From Gnetum montanum (Eukaryota > Streptophyta > Gnetopsida > Gnetales > Gnetaceae), in NCBI GenBank assembly GCA_015680685.1, contig MNCI01013900.1, forward strand, positions 601,720 to 626,897: a DNA stretch of 25,178 nucleotides. The letters run 5' to 3'. The notes under the pieces are model-generated. The model searched no databases and was not told where the DNA came from. It saw only the letters and a list, made by a program, of their open reading frames with translations. Each line of letters opens with the position of its first letter. The stretch's first letter is position 1. Both the position numbers and the translations under genes were made by a program. This document shows positions 9,538 to 18,966 of the stretch, in pieces.

Positions 9538-10335
9538 AAATTTTCTTTGATGAGATATCTTTTTCAATATAAGAAAAAAGAAAACATTTTGAGTTTCAGG
9601 CACAAAACAATTCAGGGAGAAAATTCCTTACCCAAGAGCTATATTTCTTGGAGAATCTTAATCAGGAGGCCATTCAAATTGCTGATAAGCATAAGTTTAG
9701 GTCAGAAAAGATATCAAATGCAGAGTGAGGATGGTGGGAAAAGCGATAAAGAAGAAGGCAAACAAGGATAGTGGAACTTTGCATGCAAAAGATATCATAG
9801 GTGGGAATGCTATAGTTTAGAATTATGATTTTGTTGGGCATTCCATTTTAATAAGCAACATGCAATGAAAATGTTTAACAAAGGAACAACTGAAAAAATT
9901 TTGCAAGCTTGGTCTAAGAGAGGCATTTGAAAGCTCAAGTTGTAGAAGATGAAGTCATTTCTTCAAGTAAACTGAGGGAGTACCTTTGGACTCATCGAGA
10001 TGGAAAAATTTATGTGGAAACATCTATAAGTAAATGCAAAATCAGACTTAAAAGAGAAACTGTTAAGGTATGTATTTTATGACAATCATATAGTTACCTC
10101 TGCTCTTGTTTGAAAGTCTGTTAGTTTCAGAGATATCTGTTCCATGTTTTTAAATCCCTGTATCTCTATAAATTATGAGAATCGGAATTGGATAGAGACT
10201 GAGCTTCTAAGGCAATCCTATCAAGAAAGCTCAAAGATTTTGCAAACTATTTCTGTCCATCCAAATATTCACTCCTTTTCTCATTGTTCTAAAAAAGGAA
10301 ATTGCCTTGTAAAAATCAAGAAGCTTAGGGTTGTA
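9538..10335 (+). pseudogene. Unrecognised exon-like sequence
   Basis: Weakly coding-like plus-strand frames of unknown origin. The best is 9918-10067, 50 codons without a stop (ending YLWTHRDGKIYVET, then ISKCKIRLKRETVK), followed at once by AAG|GTATGT, a good plant splice donor. In the same frame, 9594-9710 gives another open stretch (FLTQELYFLENLNQEAIQIA), with stops between the two. I recognise no domain. It could be a captured or decayed host exon, or chance. Confidence 0.25.
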
Positions 10336-10407
10336 AAAGCTCAGAAGCTCAAAGGTCTGGAAGCCCAAAGACTCAAAGGCTTCAAGGCACAAGAACCCAA
10401 AATTCCA
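10336..10407 (+). repeat. Three imperfect 24-bp tandem units
   Basis: Units at 10336-10359, 10360-10383 and 10384-10407 translate as KAQKLKGL, EAQRLKGF and KAQEPKIP in the open frame 10144-10416. The 24-bp period keeps the frame. The repeat is seen directly; no function can be assigned. Confidence 0.6.
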
Positions 10408-11769
10408 GAAGTCTAGACCATGTGGAAGTTATTGCTAACATCAGCAAGTCAGCAAGTATATCCATTCATGTGAATAACTGCACAACCTCTCAACATGGGA
10501 AGGGCTAACTTCATAACAAACCGCAAATGATGGTTCAATTTTCTACTTATCGAAACAAAAAGTAAGAAACAACTATTACGAGACATCTATTGCAATTTCA
10601 TTACATCTTGTTCTATGTAATACTGTTCACAGAGTTTTCTAATAGAAGAGAAAGTCCTTGAGTTCTTGCCTCAGGGAAAGGATTCTTGAATTAATTTCTT
10701 AACAATTTCTAATGGTTATCCTGAGTTTAAGAGTAAAAGCCATTTTCTTCCTCAACTCATAGGTAGTTGAAGGCATAGTTAGCCACACATGTGAAGTTAC
10801 AACTTGGAGCTAGCAGTTGAACATGCTTAAGATGATCACTTAGAAGGGTTTTGTATTGAGGTGTGGAGTCTTTTTATTTAAATCTTTAAATAAACTCTTA
10901 GAACATTGAAATTGCTGCTACTCTTCTTTATATCATTCAACAGATTCATATTTTAAAAGAGAACTATTTTCTGAAAGTTTGAAAATGGAATTTTGTTTTA
11001 TTAAAACCTTCATCTACTAGTTATCTTTTGTTATTGTCAATATCTATGTAGGACCCTAATAACCATCCTTTAAATTCAGTACAAATTTTTTTCTCAAATC
11101 GTCTTACAACATAGGTCTAGATTTACACTAGTAACTAACAATGATATGTTTCATGAAAATGGTGGGTTGATTACAGGGCCTACATACCTTCTTCCCTCAT
11201 TAGCTATAATAATTTGTTGATGAGATATGGCCTTAATACTTCTCATAATTTTAAGGATTAATGTATTGATTGCATATTGCCTATCTTTAGTATTACTAAG
11301 ATACCTCAAAGACTAGTATAGCAAAGGGTGCTAGCTAACACTTCCCATCACTTGAGAAGCTAGAAAACATCAAACATTTTTGTGACTCATTTTAAATTTT
11401 GTTTTACTAGTACTAACAAATTTGATTGAATGTAATCCTAATCCTTCACTATGTTTCTGTCAAACAAGACCATTTAATCTATAATAAGCTTCAAACAATC
11501 ATTGGGTTTAAAAATTATATAGGTATCAACAAGTTTGCTCATGCAATGTGGTGTTGCATTCTCACATTGAAGGCCATCCTACTCGAAGAATCTAGTCATC
11601 ATTTGGCCATGAGTTGGGTTATGTTCAGGTTTTATGCTACACCAATAAGGCTTGGCTCAACCATTGTTTTTGGATTACACCTTGATGTACCTCCAAGATA
11701 GATGATTACATGTAAGGTGGTTACATATTTACGAATGACATGCCTACATCATTGAAAACCTTTGGGTAT
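10408..11769. other. Unassigned AT-rich interval
   Basis: About 1.36 kb with no recognisable domain on either strand. The open frame at 11426-11701 does not resemble a known family. By position, the pol part of the copia relic to the right (minus strand) should lie here, but I cannot see integrase or reverse transcriptase motifs, so it was probably deleted or replaced. Confidence 0.3.
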
Positions 11770-12040
11770 TGCTAACTATGGTATATAAAAAAAACTATGT
11801 ATAGTGATTGGATGTCCATTAGGAAGTTTTATCAGTACTTTGGCAATGTCTTCAATGTTTATGAATTTGGCATTTCCAATTCTGATTCTTCCAAGATCAT
11901 TAGCTGGATAAAGTTCAATGGAATGTTCTTTGTATAGAGTCATGTGACTGGAGCAACCATTGTCAACAATCCATTTATGAGGTTGAACTTGCCTAACTAA
12001 GTTGAATACTACAAAGTTTTATGCTGAATACCTTTTTCCT
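11770..12040 (-). pseudogene. Ty1/copia aspartic protease fragment
   Basis: Minus strand, one frame: VFNLVRQVQPHKWIVDNG, then CSSHMTLYKEHSIELY, a Gly-Asn-Ala block (RIRIGNAKFINIED) and FFYIP at the end. W-I-x-D-x-G-x-S-x-H-M-T is the copia retropepsin active-site pattern; the catalytic Asp triad is DNG at 11956-11964 instead of the usual DSG. The 'F-Y-I/V-P' ending normally precedes the gag-pre-integrase region, but here a stop follows and no integrase appears. The protease matures the gag-pol polyprotein in an active element. Confidence 0.75.
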
Positions 12041-13014
12041 TGATTTGAATTTGTATTGTTCTGATTTTGTTTATTTTTATTGCTATTTTTCATTTTCATT
12101 GCTTCAAATCCAAATTTCTTCCAGCATTGGCCTATTGAGTGATGTTTCTTGTTATAGAATTTGTAAAATGATAGTACTGGATTGGAGTTGCCTTTCTGGA
12201 ATTGTGAATTTTCATTTCCAAAGATTCCTCCTTCTCCTCCTCCTCTATGATTACCTCTGAAGTTTGTACTTATTTGTTTTTGATGACTCTCTTGATTTTG
12301 TTGCTTAGAATTATTTGGTGAAGTGGGTCTTGAATTTTGCTAGTTATTAAACATCCCTCTTTGTTTGAATGCTCTTTAACCTCTTCTGGCCATGTATGTC
12401 TGATCATTGCATGCAATTTCTAGGCTTTCTAGTGCTTTAACTTCTGAAACTAGGTCTTCAACTATTGCATAATCCATGCCTCTTAATTCTATGAAACTTT
12501 GCATTATATTCTTGTATTATTATCATTGTAAAGAGCAACAACTTTCTATACCTTTTGTTTATCAGTGAATTTATATCCATATTCATCTACATGCCTCAAG
12601 CATACATACATCTTTCTGAAAATGTCTTATATGTGTTCATGTCTTCTCATCTGGATTTTATCAAATTCAATGTGATGATATAGTTCTTGGATTTCCATGT
12701 TGTGAGCCTAGATGCAGTCTCTCCTATAAATCTTTTGTTGATTGTAATGAATGTAATGTGGCCATGATCTTTAAGGAGACACTAAAAACAATCATCCTTC
12801 TTGCCATGATATTCTCCTTCTTGTCTCTATCATATTCTAAAAATTGATCATTTGTCCATCCCTCAGAATCATTTGGTTCTTGAAAGCTTGAGGTAACAAT
12901 ATCATCTACTTTGTAATATTCAACCAATCTTTTCATTAAATTTGTCCACATTATGAAACCTTGAGACCCATCAAAGATGATAGGCCATTTGGGTCTTTCT
13001 TGATGAGAAGTCAT
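12041..13014 (-). pseudogene. Ty1/copia gag (capsid-like region plus decayed zinc knuckle)
   Basis: The best start is the ATG at 13014. The first 96 codons are open and match copia gag: FDGSQGFIMWTNLMKRLVEY near the start and a helical middle to SLKIMATLHSLQST, followed by a frame rich in stops to about 12400. Later pieces include YVCLRHVDEYGYKFTDKQ at about 12608-12555. Near 12175-12115 a nucleocapsid knuckle remnant reads FYKFYNKKHHSIGQC, then WKKFGFEAMK, with the two leading Cys lost to Tyr or Phe and the final His and Cys kept. Capsid and knuckle package the RNA in an intact element. It lies between the protease and the primer site and LTR to the right, the correct order for a minus-strand element. 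Confidence 0.7.
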
Positions 13015-13029
13015 CTTTTTTCAAACCTT

Positions 13030-13042
13030 CACTTTGATTCCA
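13030..13042 (-). promoter_or_regulatory. Primer binding site of the copia relic (tRNA-iMet type)
   Basis: The minus strand reads TGGAATCAAAGTG, close to the initiator tRNA-Met complement TGGTATCAGAGC. It lies 3 bp inside the LTR end at 13046 and about 15 bp before the gag ATG at 13014. Confidence 0.6.
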
Positions 13043-13045
13043 AAT

Positions 13046-13702
13046 TGTCAGAGTGGTGACGGTAGAAGCTTTTCAAATTTACTTGAATTTTTTTGGAATA
13101 GTTAATTTCTGGTAGGGTAAGAGAATTGATGGAATTAAACAAATGAGAATTTCAGAATTATAATAATTTAGAATATAGTTGTTTTGGGAAATAATGGTTT
13201 TGTGCTTCATGTTTTAACTGTGTTTCAATATAAAAATAGATAATTCACCATTTAATAGAACATCAAATGAACAACCTCATAACTGTGATTTAGGATCGAG
13301 TTACATGTAAATTACATGCTTGTTAACATATATATATTTGACCTTGGAAGTCTTTTCCCATAGAATGGAGCTAAAATAAGGGAATTCTAATGGGTTTTTC
13401 AGGGCCCTTTTACATGATGACTGCTTTTGTAAGTATTTTTAATAAAATAATGGGCGATAACTTTTGGGCTTCAGGAGTTAAAAATAAAGCATAAAAATTA
13501 CAAGGCTTTGGTCCTATTTGTCCTATTTACAGAAAATAATTAATTTCTAACGAACTACATGACTTTATACATAACTTTGGCTTGTCTTGAACTTGAGTCT
13601 TAATGTATGGTAATAAGAATTTCACACTATGATCAACATAACCTTCCTCATGCATCCTACCATCATCTCCCTGAAGCATTTAGAAAAACCTATGAACTGA
13701 CA
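13046..13702 (-). mobile_element. 5' LTR of the copia relic
   Basis: Bounded by perfect 6-bp inverted ends TGTCAG (13046-13051) and CTGACA (13697-13702), giving a 657-bp LTR. It is placed correctly next to the primer site and gag on the minus strand. The 5 bp after it, ACTAC, would be one target-site duplication. I do not find the partner 3' LTR in the window, so the element is truncated or its left part was lost. Confidence 0.65.
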
Positions 13703-13845
13703 ACTACCAAAAACTGGTGGGGTTGCAGTTTATGCCTCCTACTTGTAGATAGTCAATGAGAAACCATAATTTCTTCCGAAAGTGTTCAAGGAACGTGCTA
13801 TTCTGGCATAGTATAAAAATATAGAGCCAAAAGATAAAAACAAAG

Positions 13846-14800
13846 ATGAGAAAACAGATGATCAAAGCGATGTTGATAATCAAGCAAGTTAGTAAATTGT
13901 TCTACTTCAACAAGCTTTGCAGTCTCTCCCTAGTAAAGTTATGCAGTTGGAAAAAGGCAATGCTCTTGTTGGTCATGTGGGAACATCTTCTGCATTTCCC
14001 ACACTGCCAATTCATCTATATGTTATTCCTCAACATATTTTTCCTAAAGATCTTCCAGATTTTGAACAATTCACAGGAGAAGAAAATCCACAATTGTATA
14101 TTAGAAAGTTTACTGCTACATGCAAGTTTCATGCTACAACACTAGCTACTACTCTACATTATTTGAAAAATCATTATCAAAGCATGTTCTTGATTGGTAC
14201 AATCGCCTGCCAAAGGGATATGTAACTTTAATTGATCACATGTTATATCTCTTCCTCTCTCACTATTCCATCAACATGCCTGACCAAATTGATTTGGATG
14301 ATCTCACTGATATTAAACAAATGAAAGGGGATAACATCTTTAAGTTATACTAAAAAATGGAATTCTGCTGCCCTCCATTTTGATTTACCATTAAAAAACT
14401 CAAACATGGCCAAGTTGCTTGGAAAGTTTTGTTTGCCACATATTTCCAAGTATTTGAAAATACAAGACATACTCAAATTTGATGAAGCAATAAATATGGC
14501 CAAAACAATAGAAACAGTTGAGGGAATTGATTCTCAATCTAAGAAAAGTCTTGTGAAGAGACTAAAGAGTCTTATTCTAAGAAAAGAAAGTGAGTCAACC
14601 AAATTGCAAAAGGAGAAAGAAAGCAGTTTGAGAACCCATTCAGTGAATTAATGGAATTGATTTTGCAGAAATTGTTAAAGAAAGGTGTAATAAGATTTCC
14701 TGAGACAAAGCCATTAGATCCTAGTTGGAGAAAATCACCCTGGTTCAAGGAAGGAAGAAATGTATTGTAAGTTCCATATGCAAGAGGGACGTGGTACTAA
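13846..14800 (+). pseudogene. Ty3/gypsy-type gag
   Basis: Plus strand, three frames joined by small indels. IFPKDLPDFEQFTGEENP at about 14036-14090 is the typical gypsy gag opening (F-x-G-x-x-x-P), followed by LYIRKFTATCKFHATT. A shift near 14150 leads to SLSKHVLDWYNRLPKG, which includes the gag W-Y-x-x-L motif, and DLDDLTDIKQMKGDNIFKLY. Another near 14350 leads to ALHFDLPLKN, FCLPHISKYLKIQD and a Lys/Glu-rich helix to 14651. The frame continues as ELMELILQKLLKKGVIRFPE. Near 14760-14810, after one more shift, YCKFHMQEGRGTKDCQ resembles the zinc-knuckle-like motif of plant gypsy gag. The start is uncertain. Gag forms the virus-like particle in active elements. Confidence 0.7.
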
Positions 14801-15640
14801 AGACTGTCAAACCTTAATAAACATAGCAATGTCTTTGTTAGAAAAGAGGATAGGTTAAGCTCTCAAAATGTTCAAAGACCCATCTCCAAAGGCAGAAAAA
14901 CAAATATCCTTTGCTACCCCTGAAGACGGAAAACAGTAGGCTTCCAAATTTTTAGGATCGACAAGGCTTCAACGTAGTTATAGAAAGAAACAAAAAGAAA
15001 AATGAGGGGCTAAAACTGGGTTCTCAAATAAGACACGGACTCCCAACTCGTCAAATGCTTTCAAAATTGCTCAGCAGCATGTTCTAAATTGCCTAAAGCA
15101 ATCCTTCTTTAAGCTCAGTTAATATGACTTATTTATGAATTCTCCAGAGCATATGAATTCTTTCAAGGAGATGTTAAAACAATATTAGCCAAGCATTACC
15201 TAGAGTTTTTGGTTGGGTTGGTAGCTCAAGTCCCATTTTCTTCTCCCTCATTGTAAGACAGCACCTGAAATTTTGTTAAAAGATGAAGATTTAAAGACTA
15301 ATGTATACGAAACAATGAAGATACGAAAAATTGTAGTGCCACTGGGCCCATATGTCATAAAAAGAGTTATGCTGGATACTGGCTTTGAGCTAGACTTGAT
15401 TACAAAATCATGTGTTCAAGCATTTGTGTTTTTGACAAAATAGATGACACTCAAAAGGATCCATATGAGGGCTTACAATGATGTTGAAGCAACTTCAAAA
15501 AGAATAATTCCATTGGAAATTGAAGTTGGGGCTAAGTCTGAAATTGTCTATTTCGATGTTATTTAGGAGTCAAGAGTCTTTAATATGTTCCTAGGGAGAT
15601 TGTGCCTTAAAAACAAATGGAGATGGCAGTAACAAGATGA
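14801..15640 (+). pseudogene. Gypsy gag-protease linker and retropepsin domain
   Basis: The linker to about 15270 is stop-ridden. The protease region from 15300 is one frame with two stops: KIRKIVVPLGPYVIKRVM, then LDTGFELDLITKSC, whose catalytic DTG lies at 15375-15383, then IPLEIEVGAKSEIVYFDVI, an amber stop, and ESRVFNMFLGRLCL. The last piece corresponds to the 'YN-x-L-L-G-R-x-W-L' end of retropepsins. No reverse transcriptase or integrase follows; 200 bp later repeat B2 begins. The relic is either pol-deleted or derives from a gag-only non-autonomous element. Confidence 0.7.
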
Positions 15641-15835
15641 CACAAACAATTATTTCAAATAACTAATATTCTAACTTTTACTTGGAAGTTTTCTGTGACA
15701 TAGGATAAAATGGTCGAGTGCCTAACACCATCAAGCACCTTCAAGAACTAAGCCCTTGTAGCCCACGTGAGATCACCAGCCTTGGATAGAATGATGGGGG
15801 GCATTCCTTAAGAATGATCACAAAAATAGAAATAC
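15641..15835 (+). other. Interval between protease relic and repeat B2
   Basis: No coding signal. GATGGGGGG at about 15792-15800, about 40 bp before repeat B2, resembles a polypurine tract. A similar AATGGGTGG precedes repeat B1. Confidence 0.3.
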
Positions 15836-17175
15836 CAAGTGCACATGACCCACAGAAAATGCTAACTCATAATCCCAAAGCATGCATGGCAAAAATCAGA
15901 TCCAAGGCTTATAAAAGACCTCATGCATGACTCACAACTCACAAGAAAATCCTACATACTTTCATTAAATAATCCTCACTTGTCCAAGCCAATACAACAT
16001 CTATCTACTTAAAATCTGGTATAACAAAGGCTTAAAATACATACCTCTAAAGTTGAGTTTGGCCAATTTCAGGAGGTAGAAGACACATCAAGCTTGGGTT
16101 GTTGTCCAGTTGGTAGCCTCAAGATATGAGTTTCAAAGTGCAAGCCCAATGTGCTCCGAAATCCTCTCACAAAAAACTCATAGAAAACAATCTGGATCAG
16201 CTAAATAGTCCCCAAAAATCAAGCACCAAAGCCTCCAATAGTGGCAACAAAAGTAGCCTCCCAAGAGCTCACAGACCACAAAAGTTAGTCCAAGAGATGG
16301 CAAATTAGCATAGTATCCCCTTCCTTGGCAAGGCTGAAAATGAGAGCAATCCCCCCTTTTATTTATAGGATGGAGGAGACCCTAAGGCTCGGATAAAGAC
16401 TTGTGCTCAAAAGTTTACACAATGGTCAAACACTAGATAATCCATTCTCGAAAAATTCTTTTTTTTATTAATGGCATCATTACTACTTGACTTGGACAAG
16501 CAAGCTTTCATAAAGGAGTGGACATGTGAGAGTGACAACACTCAAGAGTTACATGACCCCTATTAAAGGAGTCCTTAGTCCCATTAATATGAATGAAGTG
16601 GACAATTAACGTATAAATAAAATAAGTGTTATCATATGCATGTCATAAGCACACATCACCATCCCACATTGACTTTTCTTTTAAATCCAGCTTTTTTTGT
16701 CTTGTTTTAGGTCACTTTTTACTTTGTAAGCTATGAAGGTTTCTAATTTTTTTAGCGTTTTATCTATTTTCCACAATTTATCTGGTAAAAATCATTGATA
16801 CTAAACTTTTTGTACATCCAATATTTTACGCATGTCAAGATGGTTGTAATGAGCATAAATATGCCATAGCTGCCATGCTAGAAATTAAAATTTTAATTGT
16901 GGTCCCACAGGGTACTTTTTTAATCATTTAACATTAAAATCTTAAAATATAAGACTCAAATTGAGAAATTGTAGATTTATACTCTTGGCATAAAACTAAG
17001 TTAGTCCACCAAATTTGAGGGCGATTTGACAACGTTGAATTTTTAACGTTCTTTAATTAATTAAATATTCAATAAATTAAAAATTCTAACTGAATGTTAG
17101 AATAAACCATGGATCTACGTTACATTAATTTTTTAGTATTATTCTAAAACAATACTAAACATTGTCATGCTCATT

Positions 17176-17208
<33 letters not shown>

Positions 17209-17411
17209 CTTAAAATGATAAATAATTAGAAAGAAATAAGAAATAAAGAGTAATCTTGCTTATGTCGCCCAAACAAAAGTCTTCATATTACTTAGAAGTA
17301 TTGAGCACGTGCACGCACATACACATATTTATGTTTAAGCTTTAAAACAAGTTAAAGTCTTAAGTATTTAGTACAATATTAAGGTCACATGTACAAATGT
17401 GAGGCAGTACA
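15836..17411. repeat. Interspersed repeat B, copy 2
   Basis: Homologous to 6317-7945 from AGTGCACATGACC on the left to the AAATGTGAGGCAGTAC region on the right, same orientation. It keeps the TATA-type element at 16359-16368 and has a longer TA microsatellite (17181-17206). Differences from copy 1 are mainly transitions and small indels. It directly follows the gypsy gag-protease relic, which would fit a 3' LTR of that element, but the best TATA box points the other way, so the role is open. Confidence 0.65.
17181..17206. repeat. TA microsatellite in repeat B2
   Basis: (TA)13, homologous in position to the shorter run in copy 1, showing length change since the copies separated. Confidence 0.75.
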
Positions 17412-17454
17412 ATTAATATGTAGTAAATAATATGCATATTAAAAATAGATGTAT

Positions 17455-17883
17455 GTCATCGTTAGCATGTCAACAAGTAACATCAAACACATATCACCAT
17501 CTTACTTACATTTCCACATTGACTTTTCTTTTGCGGTACATCTTTTTGAGCTATTTTAGGTCATTTTTACTTTTATAAGGCTAAGTGGGTATCCCATTTA
17601 TTTTTGGTCTTTTATTTATTTTCCATGATTTCTATATTCTAGCTAAGAAAAACAAGGTGTTAGCCTAGTCATTGGACTCTTGCTTTGAAATCTCCAAGTC
17701 ATGGGTTTGATTTTGGTGGACAATGCTGAGTTATAGAGTTCTGATTGGACTATATATTTTGGGATGTAGTAATAGTACAATTATTTTGGCGTTCCAAGTT
17801 ATCCCACCCACCCCCTCTTATATTTTAGCTTGTAAAAGTCATTGATATTAAACTTTCTACACATCCAACATTTTACACATGTT
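17455..17883. repeat. Partial repeat B, copy 3, split by a SINE
   Basis: Corresponds to the middle of repeat B. GCATGTCA, CACATATCACCATC, CCACATTGACTTTTC, TTTTAGGTCA and TTTTTGGTCTTTTAT match B1 near 7170-7310 and B2 near 16640-16775. The match resumes at 17838 with TCATTGATATTAAACTTT, ACATCCAACATTTTACACATGT. The break holds the SINE at 17653-17815 between target-site duplications. The right end abuts the J-domain pseudogene. Confidence 0.6.
17653..17815 (+). mobile_element. tRNA-derived SINE
   Basis: About 163 bp, flanked by imperfect duplications of the B-repeat target, TATATTCTAGCTAAGAAAA (about 17633-17651) and TATATTTTAGCTTGTAAAA (about 17819-17837). The 5' part looks tRNA-like: an A-box-like TAGCCTAGTCATTGG at 17661-17675 and a B-box-like GGTTTGATTTT at 17704-17714 (consensus GGTTCGANTCC with decayed positions), about 40 bp apart as in tRNAs. 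Pol III transcription from these internal boxes and mobilisation by LINE enzymes is the family mechanism. The tail is not a clean A or T run. Confidence 0.65.
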
Positions 17884-18726
17884 GAGTCTATGCACCTTGT
17901 CCACAATTTCCCACTTCTCCTTTGATGACAAAAATCCTGCAGCCTACTAAAAGTAGTTTTCCTCATGCTAACCCTGCATGTGCTTTGCCATATGGTGTAC
18001 CTTGTTATGATAAAGCGTGTGTGATGTTTGCCTAATCTATTTTTTGAGGTCATCCCAAGGCGTATCCTTGTTGATACCCATCACATAGTATAGGTAGTTG
18101 CCTTCCCTGAACCATAGTTTGGCATTGGAGGCACGTGTTTTATACTGGACCTTTCTCATATTCTCCTCTTCTAGAAATTCCTTTGCACGCTTGAATGACT
18201 TTGCCTTCTCCTTCTATTCTTATTTCTTTTTGTTCCTCCATAATTGTTCTTTGATCACCTCGCTAAGGTGCTCCTCTAGGATGCTTTACTGGATAGCCTC
18301 TTGTATTTCTTGGCGTTGCCAAGTCTTTCTTTCTTGTCCCTACCTTTTCTCCTTCTCGTGCATATGCACATACTCCTCACTTTTCTTTCTGGATTGCTCC
18401 TCAACCCTTACTTGTTGCTTAGTCTCCTTGATGACCTTGCTCAGATCAGCCATGAACTTGTCTTCCATCTCCTTTCTCAAGGAGCTTTATTTCTCCAAGA
18501 GTTACTTTTGCAGCTAAGGTTCATGCTCCGCCTCTTGCTCATGTGGTCTTTTTGTCATCAACCCTGTCCCTTTGGAAGAGGAGCCCACCAAAACCCTCTT
18601 GGAGGAGAGGCTTTCCCTCTAGTAGACGAGGACACTAACTTGTGCTCCTTGTGTTGCCTAGCATAAATCTTGGTGAATATACAAGTAGGCCTTTGGTTCA
18701 AAAGTAGTGGCAACACCAATGGCCTA
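17884..18726 (-). pseudogene. Coiled-coil plus C-terminal J-domain protein, copy 2 (stop-ridden but frame-intact)
   Basis: I do not recognise a named family. One minus-strand frame runs from about 18726 to 17884 with 14 stops (ten TAG, four TAA, no TGA) and no frameshift. From about 18480 to 18130 it is charged and coiled-coil-like (LRKEMEDKFMADLSKVIKET, KQQVRVEEQSRKKSEEY, SILEEHLSEVIKEQLWRNK, AKEFLEEENMRKVQYK). SNAKLWFREGNYLYYVMG leads into a J-domain-like region at about 18105-17890: MGINKDTPWDDLKK, a stop, IRQTSHTLYHNKVHH, and after further stops AAGFLSSKEKWEIVDKV, matching J-domain helix III and its end. HPD is degenerate (YHNK). MGINK, SNA and the EMEDKF...VEEQSR block align with DLEAEF...VEEQAR in copy 1. 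It abuts repeat B3. Confidence 0.6.
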
Positions 18727-18966
18727 GCCGTCCTTCAAAGAGCCAGGATCAAACCAGGTGTTTGCTATTGCTGTTGGACAACAACTAGAAATAACCTTAG
18801 AAGATTAACAGATTTGTCTAGTTGCAAACATCGCATAAGTGCAAAATGCACTCTTGCAACTTTGACATATTCCCAAACTGCACAAAGAAGCATTCCACCA
18901 ACTTGGCCGCTGCCTGCCAGAGAGTCAATAGGCACAAATGGGGGACTTATGTACTGGCAATTTTAG
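18727..18966. other. Unassigned interval
   Basis: The J-domain frame might extend here (NTWFDPGSLKDG) but fades. The plus-strand open frame at 18670-18966 has no recognisable domain. Confidence 0.25.

Noticed and set aside
7940-13707. ACTAC at the end of repeat B1 and again at 13703-13707, as a target-site duplication of the copia relic.
   Set aside because: No TG-starting LTR follows the first ACTAC; a 5-bp match over 5.7 kb is expected by chance.
18098-18666. Plus-strand Leu/Phe/Ser-rich open frames that look like membrane proteins.
   Set aside because: They are the complement of a Glu/Lys-rich coiled-coil region; hydrophobicity is a reverse-strand artefact.
17884-18726. Genetic code with TAA and TAG read as Gln (ciliate-like), suggested by TAR-only stops at Gln-like positions.
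   Set aside because: Elements here are plant-type LINE and copia. Other relics have stops at Trp and Arg positions, and TGA stops also occur. Deamination of CAG and CAA explains the pattern.
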